Positions 22,401 to 34,765 of a stretch of DNA of 64,000 nt are shown piece after piece. Origin of the DNA: Clavulina sp. PMI_390. Lineage: Eukaryota > Basidiomycota > Agaricomycetes > Cantharellales > Hydnaceae. The notes under the pieces are model-generated. The model did no database searches, was not told where the DNA came from, and saw only the letters and a program-made list of their open reading frames with translations. A program made the translations under genes and the position numbers. Each line of letters begins with the position of its first letter. Positions within the stretch are counted from its first letter, which is position 1. The stretch spans positions 281,394-345,393 of the forward strand of contig WIDE01000034.1 of assembly GCA_015039315.1 (NCBI GenBank). Direction: 5' to 3'.

Positions 22401-25400
22401 CAGCAGCTCCGGCAGTGCCTTTGCCAAAGCCGACAGCGGAAAGTCTGTGTTTGATGCACCTGGTATGTCCTTATCCATATACTTTCGCTGGAAGTTAGAT
22501 CCCAACTCACCCTACCTCTTGGCAACAGACACCAAAGGGAACGAGCCTCCAAAGTCTCTCAATATTTTTGGGGCGGCGACGAAAGCTGCAGCGCCTACCG
22601 CTCAGGCACTCAGACGCTCTGCCTCCGCAGATGATGAAGATGCAGATGCCCCGGGTATAGCGCCAAGCAAGTTCGATGAAGACGTCATAGGAAATCAAGA
22701 CCCGACAAAGATCGAGAGTGGGTCTTTTGGATCGATCTTTGCCGGTGCTCAATCTTCTGCTCAACGTCTAGCTGAAGCCAAGAAAGCAAAAGAGGCCGCC
22801 AAATCAGCAGAACCCCCTAAACCAGGAGTTTCCCCAGGTGCAGGTGGTGTTGAGTCTTTCAACGCATTGGAAGAAGCCCTTCGTCTTACCGTGACTAAAG
22901 AAGGTTCAACAACACCACCCGTCACCCCCGAGCGACCCAAGTCCGCAGCTCCTCCCGAAACCACCACCCCAGAGGGCTCACCCGTCAAAGTGGAGGAGGT
23001 TGTAGAATCCACGACGCCTCCCCCAAGATCTTCCACGTCTGCTCCACCTATTGTTACCCCAACCTCATCCACTCAAGCTGGCTTAGGGCTCGGCAGACCT
23101 CCATTGGCTCCCCGGCTTTCGGTACCTGCATCCACATTCAAGTCTGCACCCCCAAGGAGCTCGCCTTTAGCTTCCACTCCACCAATCAATCGCAAAGACG
23201 TCACCAATAGTCCTTCTCCCCCCAAACCTGTGCGGCCAGCCGGGGGCGTGTTCGCAAAGAAACTCGCTGAGGCGAACGACGAGGAAGATGACGAAGAGGA
23301 GCTGGAGGAATATATGAGGTCAAAAGGGCTGGCATTTAAGGATGAGCCCCTCAGCACCGGCTCTAAGTCCAAGTCGCCAGAACCTCTCGCTGTTGGCATT
23401 GGTGCACCAAAAGGCAAAGAGAAATCCCCTTCACCGCTCCCTACAACTGCACCACCAGCCAAGTCCCCCAAATTGACGTCTGCAGCGTCAGCTCCAGTCT
23501 CAGACGCGCCTAAAACTGTGCAGCGAGTGAAGACCCCGCCTCTGTTCGGTTTCGGGCTGGGCGGAGGCTCAAAAAAGCCCTCAGCATCCCCGCCCCTCGC
23601 TGCCAGCTCGGCCGCTAGTCCTCCTTTGGCTGCCCCTGTCCCATCAAAGCCGACCACGAACTTATTTGGTGCTCCCTCTGGCGGAGCTCCACTGTTCGGG
23701 TCGGGATCAAGACCTTCATCAACCAGTCCCTTTGGTAATCAGCCCTTTGCCGTCACCTCTGGTGCCTCTGGTAGTACCGGCTTCAACATCCAGGCACCGA
23801 CCCCTGTACGCCCCTCAGCACCCGCTTCGCCAATGTTCGCTCGAAGCATGGATGCACCTAGCTCTCAGCCTCCCTTGAGACCTCAGGCCCCTGCTACCCA
23901 GCCATCGCCTATGAAGCCTGCAGAACCTGCTGCCCCTGTGAAACCCACCATCAGTGGACAGGTTGACAAAATCATATCGATAATGGAAACTGAGCTTCAA
24001 CAAGTATGTTCCGTCACTGCACTTTCAATTTCCATATGTGTGCTGACCTCTATCGTATTTCTTCAGCTCCGTGATATCGCCAAGCAGTGTCATGACCATC
24101 AAGTTGCGATTGTGCAGAGCAAACGCGTCGGTGAGGCGCGTTTCCGAGATGTAGATCAGTGGACTCTTGGTGACCTCAAGGCACTCCGTCGACAAACTGA
24201 TGATCTGGAGGATGATACGCTCAAACTTGAGGACGAGAGTCTAGCGTTGAAGACTCAAATTGCCGAGTTGCAGTCTTTGCGCCTCAAAGGTTTGTTTTCA
24301 CACTAACGCCTCCTGCTCTACCCTTTCGGCTCACGCTTTCCATACAGCGGAGACAAGCAAGCAAGAAATCGAACGACTATTACGTGCTCGAGAAGACAAA
24401 AGCTTTGCGAAGCTTTTGAAGGTCAGAGCCCTTGGACCGGAGCATCTCGAGAACCAAACTCGACTACGTCGTGGTATCCAGGTATTCTATTATGCTCAAT
24501 TCCCTTTCCTCGCGGATCATAGTCTAATCGTTCGGGTCTTCCTTCGTAGCTCGCGAATGACCGCATCCTGCAACTAGAGGAGCAGGTGGCGGCGATGAAG
24601 AAGCGAGTGCAGGTGGCAAAGTCAGGCGAAAGCCAATTGAAGTACGTTAGATTCAACATGACTCCCCACTCCATCAAACTAAAGATACTGTATTTAGGGC
24701 TCCGTCGCTTGATACCATTGCTCGAGCGATCTCGAATATTGAAGCGGGGGCGCTTGAGAAGAGGAACAAGATGAACGAGCTCACTGAACGACTGGATGCT
24801 CTTGACCTGGCCTTCGATGAGACTGAAGAGTCAGAGGACGAAGACGATTCAGAAGAGGTTACCCGTGCCAAAATTCCTGCTTCATCGTCGAAGAAAAAGC
24901 TTCGTGAAGAAACGCCTCTGGATGAGATCCTCGCCCGCCCCACTCTCACCCCTAGCATCAAGGCCGTCTCTGCCAACGCACTTAATGCTGAGCGTGCTGG
25001 TCTCCGTCTGAAGGCTGCGCTCTTGACCATCCGGTCAAAGCCCCTCCTGAACAGAACGGCTGTTCCGCAGCCAGTGGACGCCTCGAAGCTCGAGCAGGGT
25101 TTCACCGTGTCTCTCGCCACAGTGAACCTCCCTCCCAAATCCACAGCCCCAGTACCTCCCCCTACTCGCCCCACTGAGACTCGGCCTCAGGCTGCGACCC
25201 CAGCGAAGCCCATGACGCTCAGTGACATGGTAAGCTCCAGATCTGGTAGCCCAGCTGCTGGCGGGTTGTTCGGTGGAGCACCTATGACCTTCAAGATCCC
25301 TGATAACATGAGCATGCCAGCATGGGACACTGCTTCTGGGGATGCTGACGATGATGACGAGGATACGGCAGGCGGTCGCCGTCGTGGTATGCGTAGTTCA

Positions 25401-26492
25401 GGCTCGGGGCGGTCGAAACACCATGGCAATGTCCGAGGGGCTACACACTCCCCAAGTCCTTCTCCTGAAGTTCAAAGGACGGCAGCCCCTAGTGCTTACA
25501 CAACAGCGCCGATAGCAACTCCGTCTGCTGCACCATCTACCGAGAAACCGAAGCCAAAGTTCGATTGGGGATTCCCCGATCTCGCTACAGTTCAGAGCCA
25601 GGCGAAGAATCCCCCTGGTTTCGTTAGCTTGACCAACTTTGCTCCCCCTGCGGGTACTACTGCTCCAGGCAAGGCTGCCCCTGGTGGCTTTTCAGGCTTT
25701 ATGACTCCTCCCGCCCCTTCAGGTTCTGCCACTGGTGTGAGCTCGTCATCAATTTTCACACCCCCGCAAAAACCATCATTACCATCGTTTGCGACGGCCC
25801 CATCTACGACGAGCAACATCCCCTTGCCTACTTTCACGTCAATGTTCACGCCATCAAATGCTGCCAAACCGCCTGCCCCATCTCCATTCGGAGCGAAGCC
25901 AGCTGGCGTGAAAGATGCTGCTGATTCGTCCAGGCCAGTACCTCCGCCAGTATTTGGGGTAAGCTCAAATGCGCCTCCATTGTTTGGTGGCCCATCGCTC
26001 TTTGGAGCAAAACCATCAGTTGTTCCCTCGCCCTCGCCAAATAGCGCAGGTGGTGCCACTCCCCAGTCATCACCGTTTGGGTCTAATAGCTTTGCTGGCA
26101 ACTCGAGTAGCCCCACTCCCGCCCCATCGTCATCAACGGGCGGTGGAGGAGGTAGCCTACTCTCTCGCATGGGGCCGTCGATCCAGAAGTCTGAGCCCAA
26201 GGATAATGCGCCGGCTAGTCAGGCATTCCTTGATGCATTGGCAGAAGAAGGCGAAGAATACGACGAGGATGAGGATGATGAGTCCGAACCTGAGAACAGC
26301 CAGGATCTGGAGCGCGAGTTGGCAGAGGCGTTGGATGGAGGATTCGATGATGGGGATGATACTGATCATGGAGAGGATGGAAATTGGGATGAAGAGGAGG
26401 AAGATGGTGACTGGGATGAGCAGGATGCGGAGGGCGAAGAAGATGGTCATGCAGAAGGGGAGGACGATGACGACGAACACCACGAATCATAA
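19451..26492 (+). CDS. NUP159: FG-nucleoporin Nup159/Nup214
   Basis: Cytoplasmic-face nuclear pore protein that recruits the Dbp5 helicase for mRNA export (family knowledge). Exon 1 is short (MQLEAASEDGA). The next exon, FFSFKAANRENLKL, opens a beta-propeller-like N-domain through LAWSQKGKQIVVGDAAGNLHQ and LYIFTNTGTLCAYHIL. A long low-complexity region follows (about 21050-23750) with many SAFG, FGQT and FG motifs, including an 18-bp repeat block. A helical segment (DKIISIMETELQQ, then LRDIAKQCHDHQVA and LKALRRQTDDLED) is the expected coiled coil that assembles with Nup82/Nsp1. After it (24771-26492) comes NELTERLDALDL, a second Pro/Ser-rich stretch with LFG and FGAKP motifs, and a highly acidic tail. 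Introns are visible at 19682-19741, after 19937, at about 20210-20264, and near 22461, 24003, 24288, 24481 and 24641. A 536-aa antisense ORF is a shadow of the FG region. Confidence 0.85.
21283..21372 (+). repeat. Five tandem 18-bp units encoding SAFGQT
   Basis: Five consecutive 18-bp units encode identical Ser-Ala-Phe-Gly-Gln-Thr hexapeptides, and a degenerate sixth (SAFS) follows. The units differ mostly at synonymous positions. This is the densest FG-repeat block of the nucleoporin and a likely site of repeat-number variation. Confidence 0.9.
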
Positions 26493-27145
26493 TGCTTGCA
26501 TTCACGCTCTTATCTCACTCTATTGTAATGTATCCTGTGGACGAAACTATATCATCAGACATTTGCAGTTAGTCTTCTTGGGGCCTGGGTTTTTTGTGAA
26601 TGGTAGGAGAGGGGATTATTGTGATAGTTGGTGGTGCTATACGAAGTATACATCAAAAGGGTTGTAGGATAATAATCATGAAGTCGTCGAGGTTTCTGAA
26701 GGCGCAGTATTTCGTAGCCGGAGGTACTCTGCTCTGACCTTGGCCATTGAGTCGGGGTTCGTGCTATCGAAGAATGCTATATCAGTGGCCACATGTATAG
26801 CAGACAAATGAACTCACTAGGAGTATATGCAGGCCTGTAAGGCTTTGTGCTGGTCTCTACACGCCCATGCTACAGAGACCAACCGCCCAGTTGCGCATTC
26901 AGCAAATTCTGAAGGAGATTCTTGAGCTTGAGAAATTGACAGTGGATCCAAGGATTTCCAGACCTCTGACTAGGCTATCGCATTCTTTCATAGCCTTTGC
27001 TTTAGTAGACTTTAGGAGGTTGTCCTCCTCACGCCGCGAGACTGCATCCATTTGGTAAAGAGATTGTTTGTGCCGAGGACGGTGGCACAAGCGGTCCAAA
27101 CAAACCTTCAAGTTTATTTTCCTCGATCGTCTCTCGATTCGTTCA
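26493..27145. other. Intergenic region between nucleoporin and pICln genes
   Basis: 3' side of the nucleoporin gene and promoter of the next plus-strand gene. Short frames on both strands at 26867-27171 overlap one another and have no recognisable content. Confidence 0.35.
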
Positions 27146-28064
27146 ATGGCTTCATCGTCTTCACCCATCATCCCGATATCTGAACCCCCTAAGAGCCTTT
27201 CTCTTGAAGAGCATCATCGCCTGATACAAACCACACCATCTTCTTTTGAAGACCTCCCACCTGTTCTGCGATCGAAGACTGAGAATGTTGCTGTCGAGTT
27301 CGATCCATCGGAAGAACAGTTTACCTCCGAGGATCTCTCCAAGGGAACTTTATACGTAACTGAAGGGTACGCCTGTCTTGCGCATGTAATGGGTTGTTTC
27401 ATTAATTCCTCTGTTCCACCAGCGTCCTAGCCTTCGTTTCGGCTTCATCCTCGAAAGGGTTCCAGGTTCTGTACCCAAGCATAACGATACATGCTGTATC
27501 TCGCTCGGGAGAACGCGCGATGATCTATTGTCAGCTCGAGCAAGCTTCAGCCGCTGAAACTGCAGACGATGAGAATATTGATGTCATCGAGCTGAAGATT
27601 TTCCCCTCAGAAGCAAGCCAAAGTACGTTCCTCGGTAAATCCCCCTTGCAGAATTTCTCATGCTGTCATCTCCGCAGTTGATGATATATTTGAGGCACTC
27701 TCATACTGTGCTTCCCTCCATCCAGACCCGAATATGGAACAGGAGGACGACGCAGATGAGGCTTTCTATAATGGAGATTTTGAGCCTTTCAATGGAGATG
27801 ATGGTGAAGAGCTCAGCGAAGTCGGCCGGGTGCGCAGTAATTTCGTCAACGACAATCGCTTCCAACCATATTGAATTGCCTCCACCCTTCTCCTTAAAAA
27901 AACATGCTCGGCCTGGGATCTATTCTCGCATGTGTACCCATCCGCAGGCCGCGCTGGCGCATCTCGAATCAATAATAGTCTACCCCCCTGGCGTAAAACC
28001 TCCCAAGGATGAGTCCGAGGAAGACACAGAAAAGCCGACTGCTCCAACAACGAACGAGGAATAG
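27146..28064 (+). CDS. pICln, methylosome/chloride-conductance regulatory subunit
   Basis: pICln chaperones Sm proteins for PRMT5 methylation and snRNP assembly (family knowledge). Exon 1 (27146-27366) includes FDPSEEQFTSEDLSKGTLYV; exon 2 (27423-27622) continues VLAFVSASSSKGFQVLYPS and ITIHAVSR with MIYCQLE; exon 3 begins at 27678 with DDIFEALSYCASLHPDP and an acidic stretch. These are the PH-like fold landmarks of ICln: the LYV-TE strand, the YPSI-IHA strand pair and the IFEALS-C--LHPDP helix. Exon 3 read straight through stops at 27874 after GRVRSNFVNDNRF. A splice from about 27829 to the acceptor before 27947 would instead give a tail with ALAHLESIIVYPPGV and an acidic end, stopping at 28064. 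The latter tail resembles the C-terminal helix of animal pICln, so the longer end is given, with low certainty about that exon. Confidence 0.75.
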
Positions 28065-29357
28065 ATGATGACTATTGCGTATATCTACTAAAGGGTTTGC
28101 GATGCCTAAATCTTATCGCTTGTTTTTTGTGCTTCGTGTTTTCGTTTACCCATTCAACACGTTCTTTCCCTATTGACATGGGCGCACACACCAACAGGAA
28201 TATGGCCCCGCCATTACTTCGTTTAGACCTCCGACGTATGCGTGGCTTGGCAACCCGCTGACTCTCCCTAATCCGCGGCCATAGAATTAGCTACCGACGA
28301 CCCCACACAACATCTTCCCATCTGCTGCTCCCCTTGCCACGCGTCGGCATTCTCCTTATCCCTTCAACTGGAATCTCGCAGTTTCTTCGAGTTCCCATCG
28401 GCGTATAAGCGACCTTTATAAGATGACTGATTCTGAGGGTGGTAGCCACTATCCATCACGTCCAATGCTCCCAGCCAACATGATACGGCCCCCTGTTTCC
28501 GTATTTGCCTCACTCCCTCCGGCTGCTAGACGGGTAGGTAGCCGTCTAGCACTAATGTACAGGATTGGGGAATAGCCCCGGTCTCGCATGGTGTTATAAC
28601 CTACAAAGCTGGCAGGTTGTGCTGTACTCTCCTGCATATCTGTGTTCCCTGGCAGAATGACCTATGCCGAACCTAGTCCTCATTCCCTGACTTTACAGTC
28701 ATACCAAGCTTTCCACTCGCCACCTTCGCCTTTCAGCACGCGTTTAGCATCTTCCAAGGTCGATGACTGATTAATTTGTTAGGGCTATTCGACAGTCCCC
28801 ATATAACTCTCTTCAGCGGCTTGAGTATCTCCGAGTTCGCCAGCTTGCACTCGAATTTCTCCGTTTTGCCAAGAAACTTGGCCGCATCCTCATATTGTAT
28901 CCTTGGCGCAACTGAATTATGACATAAGCAGGCATTGCGCCATGCCAAGCCTCTCCATCGAGGCACAATTGACGGGCTCGTCGTACCAAGCACAAGTCCA
29001 ATTCAGCCAAGGAACCTTGGTCTATTTTAGCTCTCCTTGACACATATCCATCACGTTCGAAGAAACTCGCTCTGAATCGGTCCCATAATGAATGTTCTAC
29101 AGTTGGCCTAGCATGCGAACCATTCGTTCGTTGCCTCGCAATTTGTGAGCATGCTTCCGGCCTGCGGGACCCCGCAGATGCAGCGTCAGCGCTTTTAGCG
29201 ACATATCCCCGCATAATTTTGACTCTATCCTTCGGTCCGCCTGATACTATGAGGTCGCAATTACCTCGATTTCTCATCGGCACCTAGGTCGCCCTCAAAA
29301 GGCGCCAGATGGTGAACTAGGTGGCTTTTTATCCCCAAGTGGAGCCCCGGTACAGAT
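28065..29357. other. Long intergenic region upstream of the xylanase
   Basis: About 1.3 kb without a convincing gene. Minus-strand frames at 28449-28637, 28733-28993 and 28813-29283 (156 aa) lack recognisable domains and clear splice context. Such a long upstream region is plausible for a substrate-regulated secreted hydrolase, but no specific binding site was identified. Confidence 0.35.
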
Positions 29358-31307
29358 ATGCTTTGGTCTGCAGCGCTAGCCTCTGCTCTTCTCGCTTCCG
29401 GCGCCAATGCCGTGGCGATCTATTATCAGTGTATGTGTATATTCAAGATACCGAACTGCATAATGGACGGCTAACAATAAACCTTCTTACGAAACAGGTG
29501 GTGTGAGTTCATATATATCCGAGATTTTTTTTTTGGCCTGATCGAACAGTATTTTCCAGGGTCTGACTTACACAGGAAGCACTGTCTGCGATGTTGGCCT
29601 GACCTGCGTCTACTTCAATGATTGTCAGTCACAGAATCAGGCCTTGATGTCCCACGCGCTCGCTTACTGCATTTCCTCTCTTTAGACTACTCTCAATGTG
29701 ATTCCTCCTGTCCCCGTTCCCTTATTGGGAGATCACTCACGTGAACTTCTATAGGCCTGCCCTCGAGCACGACAGCCACAGCAACTACCTCCAAGAGTAC
29801 CACCACGACGTCGACGTCCACAACTACCTCCGCCTCGGCTACAGCATCTGGACTCAAGGGCCTCAACCTGCTCGCTCGCGCTCATGGCCGCTACTTTGGC
29901 ACTGCCAACGATGGCATCTGGAGCAACACTGATACCGCCTATCAGGCGATTACCGGAAAGTAAGTAGCAACGACCAAACCCGTATGCCAGTGGCTCATCA
30001 TCTTATGGTGCCCTCAGCTCCTCAGAGTTCGGCTTCTTGACTCCAGGTGATTTGATACACTCGGATTGTAAAGTCCCTAGCGGATAGCTCATATATTTTT
30101 AGGCAATGCGATGAAATGGGACACCACCGAACCATCCAGGAACAGCTTCTCTTTCACCCACGCTGACTATACCGTTTCGTGGGCCCACAATCACTCCCAG
30201 ATCGTCCGTGGCCACAACTTCGGTAAGCTATCACGTATTATTTACTAACACGTTCGCATCTTACTCATTCTTCGATAGTGTGGAACAGCCAGCTTCCAAG
30301 GTAATGTTTTGTCTGAGCTCGTGCACCTTACACCACTTATCCGTCTTGAATGTTCTAGCTGGGTCTCTGGAGGCGGATTCGATAACGCTACCCTGATTTC
30401 CATCCTTCAGAATCACATTAACACTGAGGCCGGCCACTTTGCTGGGCAGGTTCGGTCTTGGGATGTCATCAACGAGCCATTCAACGATGATGGTAAGTAC
30501 CACTTACCACATGCCGCTTGGTCTCCAGTAACATGACGATTGGTTTGATCAGGAACCTGGAGGAGCGATGTGTGGTACAACACGATTGGTCCAGCCTACA
30601 TCGCCATCGCGCTCGGATTTGCCCATACCGCTGACCCTAATGCGAAGCTTTACATCAACGGTACGGCCATTCTGTCTTGACTCCATCATATTCTCCTCAC
30701 TGACTCACCGATTAGACTATAACATTGAGTGGTCTGGCTCCAAGAGCAACGCACTATACAATCTCAGCGTTTCTCTCCTGGCTCAGGGAGCCCCTCTTCA
30801 CGGTATTGGATTCGAGGGCCACCTGATTCTCAACAGCTTCGATCGGTCGTTCCAGGCCAACTTCCAGCGATTCGGCTCCCTCGGCCTCGAGCTCGCTATC
30901 ACTGAGCTGGACATCCGTTTCGCGCTCCCTGCCACGGACACCCTTCTCAGCCAACAGGCGGAGAACTATGCTTACGTTGTCAACGCCTGCCTCGCCGTTG
31001 CGCAGTGCATTGGTATCACCACCTGGGACACGTCTGATGACTACAGCTGGTGCGTGGATCGTCCTTCCTCTGCGAGAGCCTCAACTCATTGTTGTACCTA
31101 TCTGTACTTGTCATAGGATTCCGAGTGTCTTCTCTGGATACGGCGACGCCTTGCTCTTCGACTCCAACAAGCAGCCAAAGCCTGCTTATTACTCTGTAGC
31201 TTCTGCCCTCGCTGCGGCGACCGTGAGTGGGGTGAGTATATTCCGATCCTTGCTTCGCGATGAAACAAAATACTCACAAAGTCGATTTGTAGCCATACAG
31301 GGGTTAA
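29358..31307 (+). CDS. Secreted endo-1,4-beta-xylanase, CBM1 + GH10
   Basis: Cleaves the xylan backbone of plant cell walls outside the cell. The start MLWSAALASALLASGANA is a clear signal peptide. It is followed by an N-terminal cellulose-binding CBM1 (YYQCGG, TGSTVC, GLTC, YSQC, spread over three small exons), a Ser/Thr-rich linker (STTTTSTSTTTSA), and a GH10 domain opening GLNLLARAHGRYFGTA. Catalytic residues are visible: the acid/base Glu in WDVINEPF (about 30460-30485) and the nucleophile Glu in ITELDIRF (about 30900). Other GH10 landmarks are MKWDTTEPS, RGHNFVWNSQLP and TTWDTSDDYSW. The last coding exon adds only PYRG before the stop at 31305-31307. At least nine introns are present. 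The enzyme appears complete and is likely induced by plant polymers (inference). Confidence 0.9.
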
Positions 31308-31809
31308 GATCAGGATCTTTGCTAGCTCTTCGTAGCGTTTCCTTCTGTAATTCAGAAAAGTTTTGGGTATTGAAGGTTTTAGGATGCCTCCTGTTGGGAA
31401 TTGGGGCTGAAAGAAATCCTCTGAGTGCCCAACACCACATAACTCTAATCCTCCGACTCGCGAAACATAATCCATAAGGCGATGCAAGAATGGATAAGGG
31501 TATATACTAGCAGGAACGAGTGGTATCATCACTGCCGCTCAATTGACTCAAGCCAAGTGACCGGCATGATTGCTCATTAGAGGCGCTGCAAAATGTGCGG
31601 TCTAATTGAGTCTGTCTAGTTCGGATTAGGTGCTGCATCGCAGGAGACATCTCCCGTCCAAAGATCTGAGAATGATGACTGTTAGCGAACTGCTCAGAGC
31701 AATAATAATCAAGATGTTAGTTTGCACCTGTCACTTCACGGGTTTCCACAATAATAACTCGATAAGTCCGAACTATGCCAACCAAGGAGTCAGGACCAAT
31801 ATTTCGGGA
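31308..31809. other. Convergent intergenic region after the xylanase
   Basis: About 500 bp between the 3' end of the plus-strand xylanase and the 3' end of the following minus-strand gene. Only shadow frames were seen. Confidence 0.35.
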
Positions 31810-33341
31810 TTAGCAAGAAACCGGAAAGCACTCACATGTATCTTTCTTTCTCAAGCTCAGCTCTCTCATACTCCGCATATCAACCCACAACTTCATACCA
31901 TTTCGTAGCACCGTCCCAGACAACAACTGGTTTCCGCCCATTTTATTCATGAATGGCCCCAACCACAGCATCCGAATCTCACCAGAACTCCATCCCGGTG
32001 GCTGCTGTCGCGACATCACCTTGCCCGCCTCGGTAGGGTGCGATCTCGGCTCCGCAAAGCCAGTGTCATCTATGATCCATGGTAATGAGCGAGTTTTGGA
32101 TGAGTTGCTGCTGTGCCCTTGGCTCGAGTCTGTGTTGGTAGAAGAGACGGTCTCTGCGCGTGCGCGACCGCTACCGCTCTGACTGTGGCTTGATGAAGGA
32201 CGGTGTTGCCTGCGAGAGGACGCCGATGGGTGCAAGGATGACGGCCCCGGTTGTGAGGGCCCAACGGTGGGGGTGGTCTCCCATGGCCGTTCGGAGAGCT
32301 CAGCGGTAGCAAGCTCAGGTGAAGCCATTGACACGGCGGGGGAGAGAGGGTCTTCTGAGACGGATGGTAGGACGGGAGATGGAAGACGAAGGGGAGAATA
32401 CTGGGCATCGGCATCATTAGGTCGAGCGGGAGTCGGAGGGGTGGGGAATACAAAGCTGGAGCCAGATTGTGAGCTAGGCCGTTCTCGTGAGCGACTCTCG
32501 CTGTCAGACGTTGGCGGGGCAGTCAACATCTGTCCGTACTGCTCAAAGCCCTCCGAGTCATTAATGGTGATTGCAAGAGGAGTCTCGGCAGTGCTTCCTG
32601 GAGCGCCATCATCTGCTTTTATCTGCTCGTCATCTGGTATGGGTTCCTCTGCCAGGGTGTCTGCCCATATGCCTTTGATTTGCGAGAAGTTGAACCAGCC
32701 TTCTTGATACGCGATGTACCGCTTCACGATCACAGCTGATTGAGGCGGCGAGACTTTGTTTCTCGCCACTCGGCCGATAGTATCATCGTCGGGATCATAG
32801 GCGAGGCGAGAAGACAGGACAGAGCTCTCGCCGAATATCTGGTAGTAGACTAGGGATTATAACCAGTTATCAGAGATACAGACTAAGATAGTGAATCGTG
32901 TAAGGAAGCTTACTGAATCGGGCCCGAGGAGACACTGGTGCTACGGGTGGAGGCGGTGTGACGATAGGTTGTGGGGGTGTGGGGTAAGTCGATGGGGTAG
33001 AGACTTGAATAGGAGGGGCAGTTGAAGGGCGTTGGGTGGTCGTACGCGCCCGATGTTGGGCTGGTCTTTGGGCAGGAGGAGCAGAGGGAGGAGGGACCGG
33101 AAGAAGGGCGGGCGGCGAAGCGGAAGCTGACGCTGCAGTTGGCTGAAGGGACAAAGATGTGAGGCCAAGCAAGTTTCTCGTCACACTTGCTTCCGAGCCA
33201 GAGATGGAGAATAGAGGAGGCCGTAAAGATTCTTTTTGAGAACACGGAAGATTTGAAGCTTGGTTGTAAGGATACACGATCTCGGCTGTTCAAGTTGAGA
33301 GGAGAAGGAGGCTTACCGAAGCCGAGTTCATCCTCCGACAT
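31810..33341 (-). CDS. Uncharacterised fungal family protein, copy B
   Basis: Exon 1 starts at 33341 (MSEDELGF). After a GTAAGC intron, exon 2 (ASNLPCSQKES) carries a Pro/Ala/Ser-rich segment ending SPRARF. A phase-1 intron then leads to the conserved block: YYQIFGESS, YDPDDDTIGRV, VSPPQSAVIVKRYIAYQEG, IWADTL and PGSTAETPLAITI. A Ser/Pro-rich linker and a terminal block with PPGWSSGEIRMLWLG follow, stopping at 31810. The YY-IF, D-D--IGR-, PP----K, PGSTAETP and GW landmarks match copies A and C in this window, and the intron before the aromatic pair is shared. The Pro-rich N-terminal extension is specific to this copy. No enzymatic motif was recognised. A terminal intron could change the last residues. 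Confidence 0.6.
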
Positions 33342-33710
33342 CGTTCAAGAAGCCAGTGATCCCCACCGGATGGCCGTGATCGGATGAGAAGATGTGCGGA
33401 GAAGCGACTGGGTCTCTCTTCGTTGGCAGAACGAGCTGTTGCTGTTACATTTGCGACGCGAGAAATTGAGGCTGTGAACATTAGCACCACATTGGAACGT
33501 GCGTTCATTTCCATGTGTCGAGGGCGCAGAATGACTCAATAATAGTTGGGTATCAATGGATTTTCCAAACAACTCGATTCCAGCTTACTTTCATATAGTT
33601 GGAATCAACAACGATGGTAGTATGTGATGACATAGTTACAAATCGTTTCGGTCATAGTGTGAACGAGACGAGGAAGACGCTCGATATTGAAGGGGCAGCA
33701 ACACGGTGGG

Positions 33711-34310
33711 CTAAGCCGGAACTCCATCGCCACCGCCACCTTTCCCATTACGACGTCTGGGAGAGCCAGGTTTGCCACGTCCCTTGCCATTCCGTCCACT
33801 ACCGCCCTCCTCTAAAGCGATCTCAGGCGACGACGCCTCCGTCATCCCTGGAATTGGGTTTCCGTTCTCGTCTGTTCCACCAGCCTCCCGACAGTCCGCC
33901 CCAACTTCGGACTTGTGATGTTTCTTCAATGCATCAAGGCGGGGGAATGTCTTATGACAACCCTCACATGTGAAATGCCTGTACATGTAAGTAGAATAAG
34001 ATTAGCCCTGTGCCAATGGCGCGGCGCAACACAACACAGAGGTCGAAGATTGGATCCTACCGATCGGTCAGATGCAAAGCTTCATGTCGCTTGCAACTCT
34101 GAGCATGGGCAAAGCTCTTCTTACAGCCGACCCATCTACATGGGAAGGACTTATTTTCTAGGTTGGATTGCATGTGGCCTTCAAGTTGGAGTTGTGAGTG
34201 AAGGTCGACTTGCAACCTGCGATGATGCACGCATAAATGCCTCGATCTTGCGGCGTTACGAGGCGGCCAGTTCTACGGCGGGTACTATTCCCAAGCTGCT
34301 TCTTCACGAG
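33711..34310 (-). CDS. C2H2 zinc-finger protein with a disrupted first finger
   Basis: A minus-strand gene with two intact zinc fingers. One is CRWVGCKKSFAHAQSCKRHEALH (C-x4-C-x12-H-x3-H; written here only to name the spacing, about 34055-34125). The other, after a 60-odd-nt intron, is CEGCHKTFPRLDALKKHHKSE, extended by GADC. The tail is Gly/Arg-rich and basic. Upstream, IYACIIAGC and STFTHNSNLKA look like the start of another finger, but a frame change at about 34174-34179 separates NLKA from HMQSN. Either one base is lost, or the finger is removed by an in-frame intron running from a GTTGCAAG donor to a CCAACCTAG acceptor. Even with the frame restored I see no second zinc-binding His. The 5' end is not located. 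It is probably a nuclear DNA-binding protein if expressed. Confidence 0.5.
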
Positions 34311-34765
34311 GCCACCCACCAATTATACCTTCATAACCCCAGACCACCATCAGCGTTCGTGGGACGAGGAGGTCGAGAGGGCGAGATAGAGTCACCAACT
34401 GCGCAAAAATGACTTCATTAAGGTAGGTCTTAATAAGGTCTTAGTGAGCTCAATCCCAGATGGCTATTAGGTGCAGTGAATAACGATGGTATTGGGTGAT
34501 TTCTCGGTCATTAGTCGTTCTGGCCAGAGGGTGGATGTTTTGTTTGGCAGTTGCCGAACCCGAACCCTGAACTTGCCGCTGACGATGACCAAGGATTCTG
34601 ACAGCCCTCATCATGACTGGAACCCACAAATGAGTGCATTGCTGGAAATTGTGGTGTCTGAGGATATGGCTTTCTGTCGGCAACCACTAAATTGCATTGT
34701 CTTAAGTAAGAAAAGTGAACGAGCGCGCGCCTGTCAGTATATCGATCCTATAACCTCGTATTGCC

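Noticed and set aside
20895..22505. 536-aa minus-strand ORF
   Set aside because: It is exactly antisense to the FG-repeat exon of Nup159. The biased codon composition of Ser/Ala/Phe/Gly/Thr repeats keeps the reverse frame open; no start context, introns or domain support it.
28813..29283. 156-aa minus-strand ORF upstream of the xylanase
   Set aside because: No domain, no splice context and Arg/Ser-rich composition; more likely chance openness in an intergenic region.
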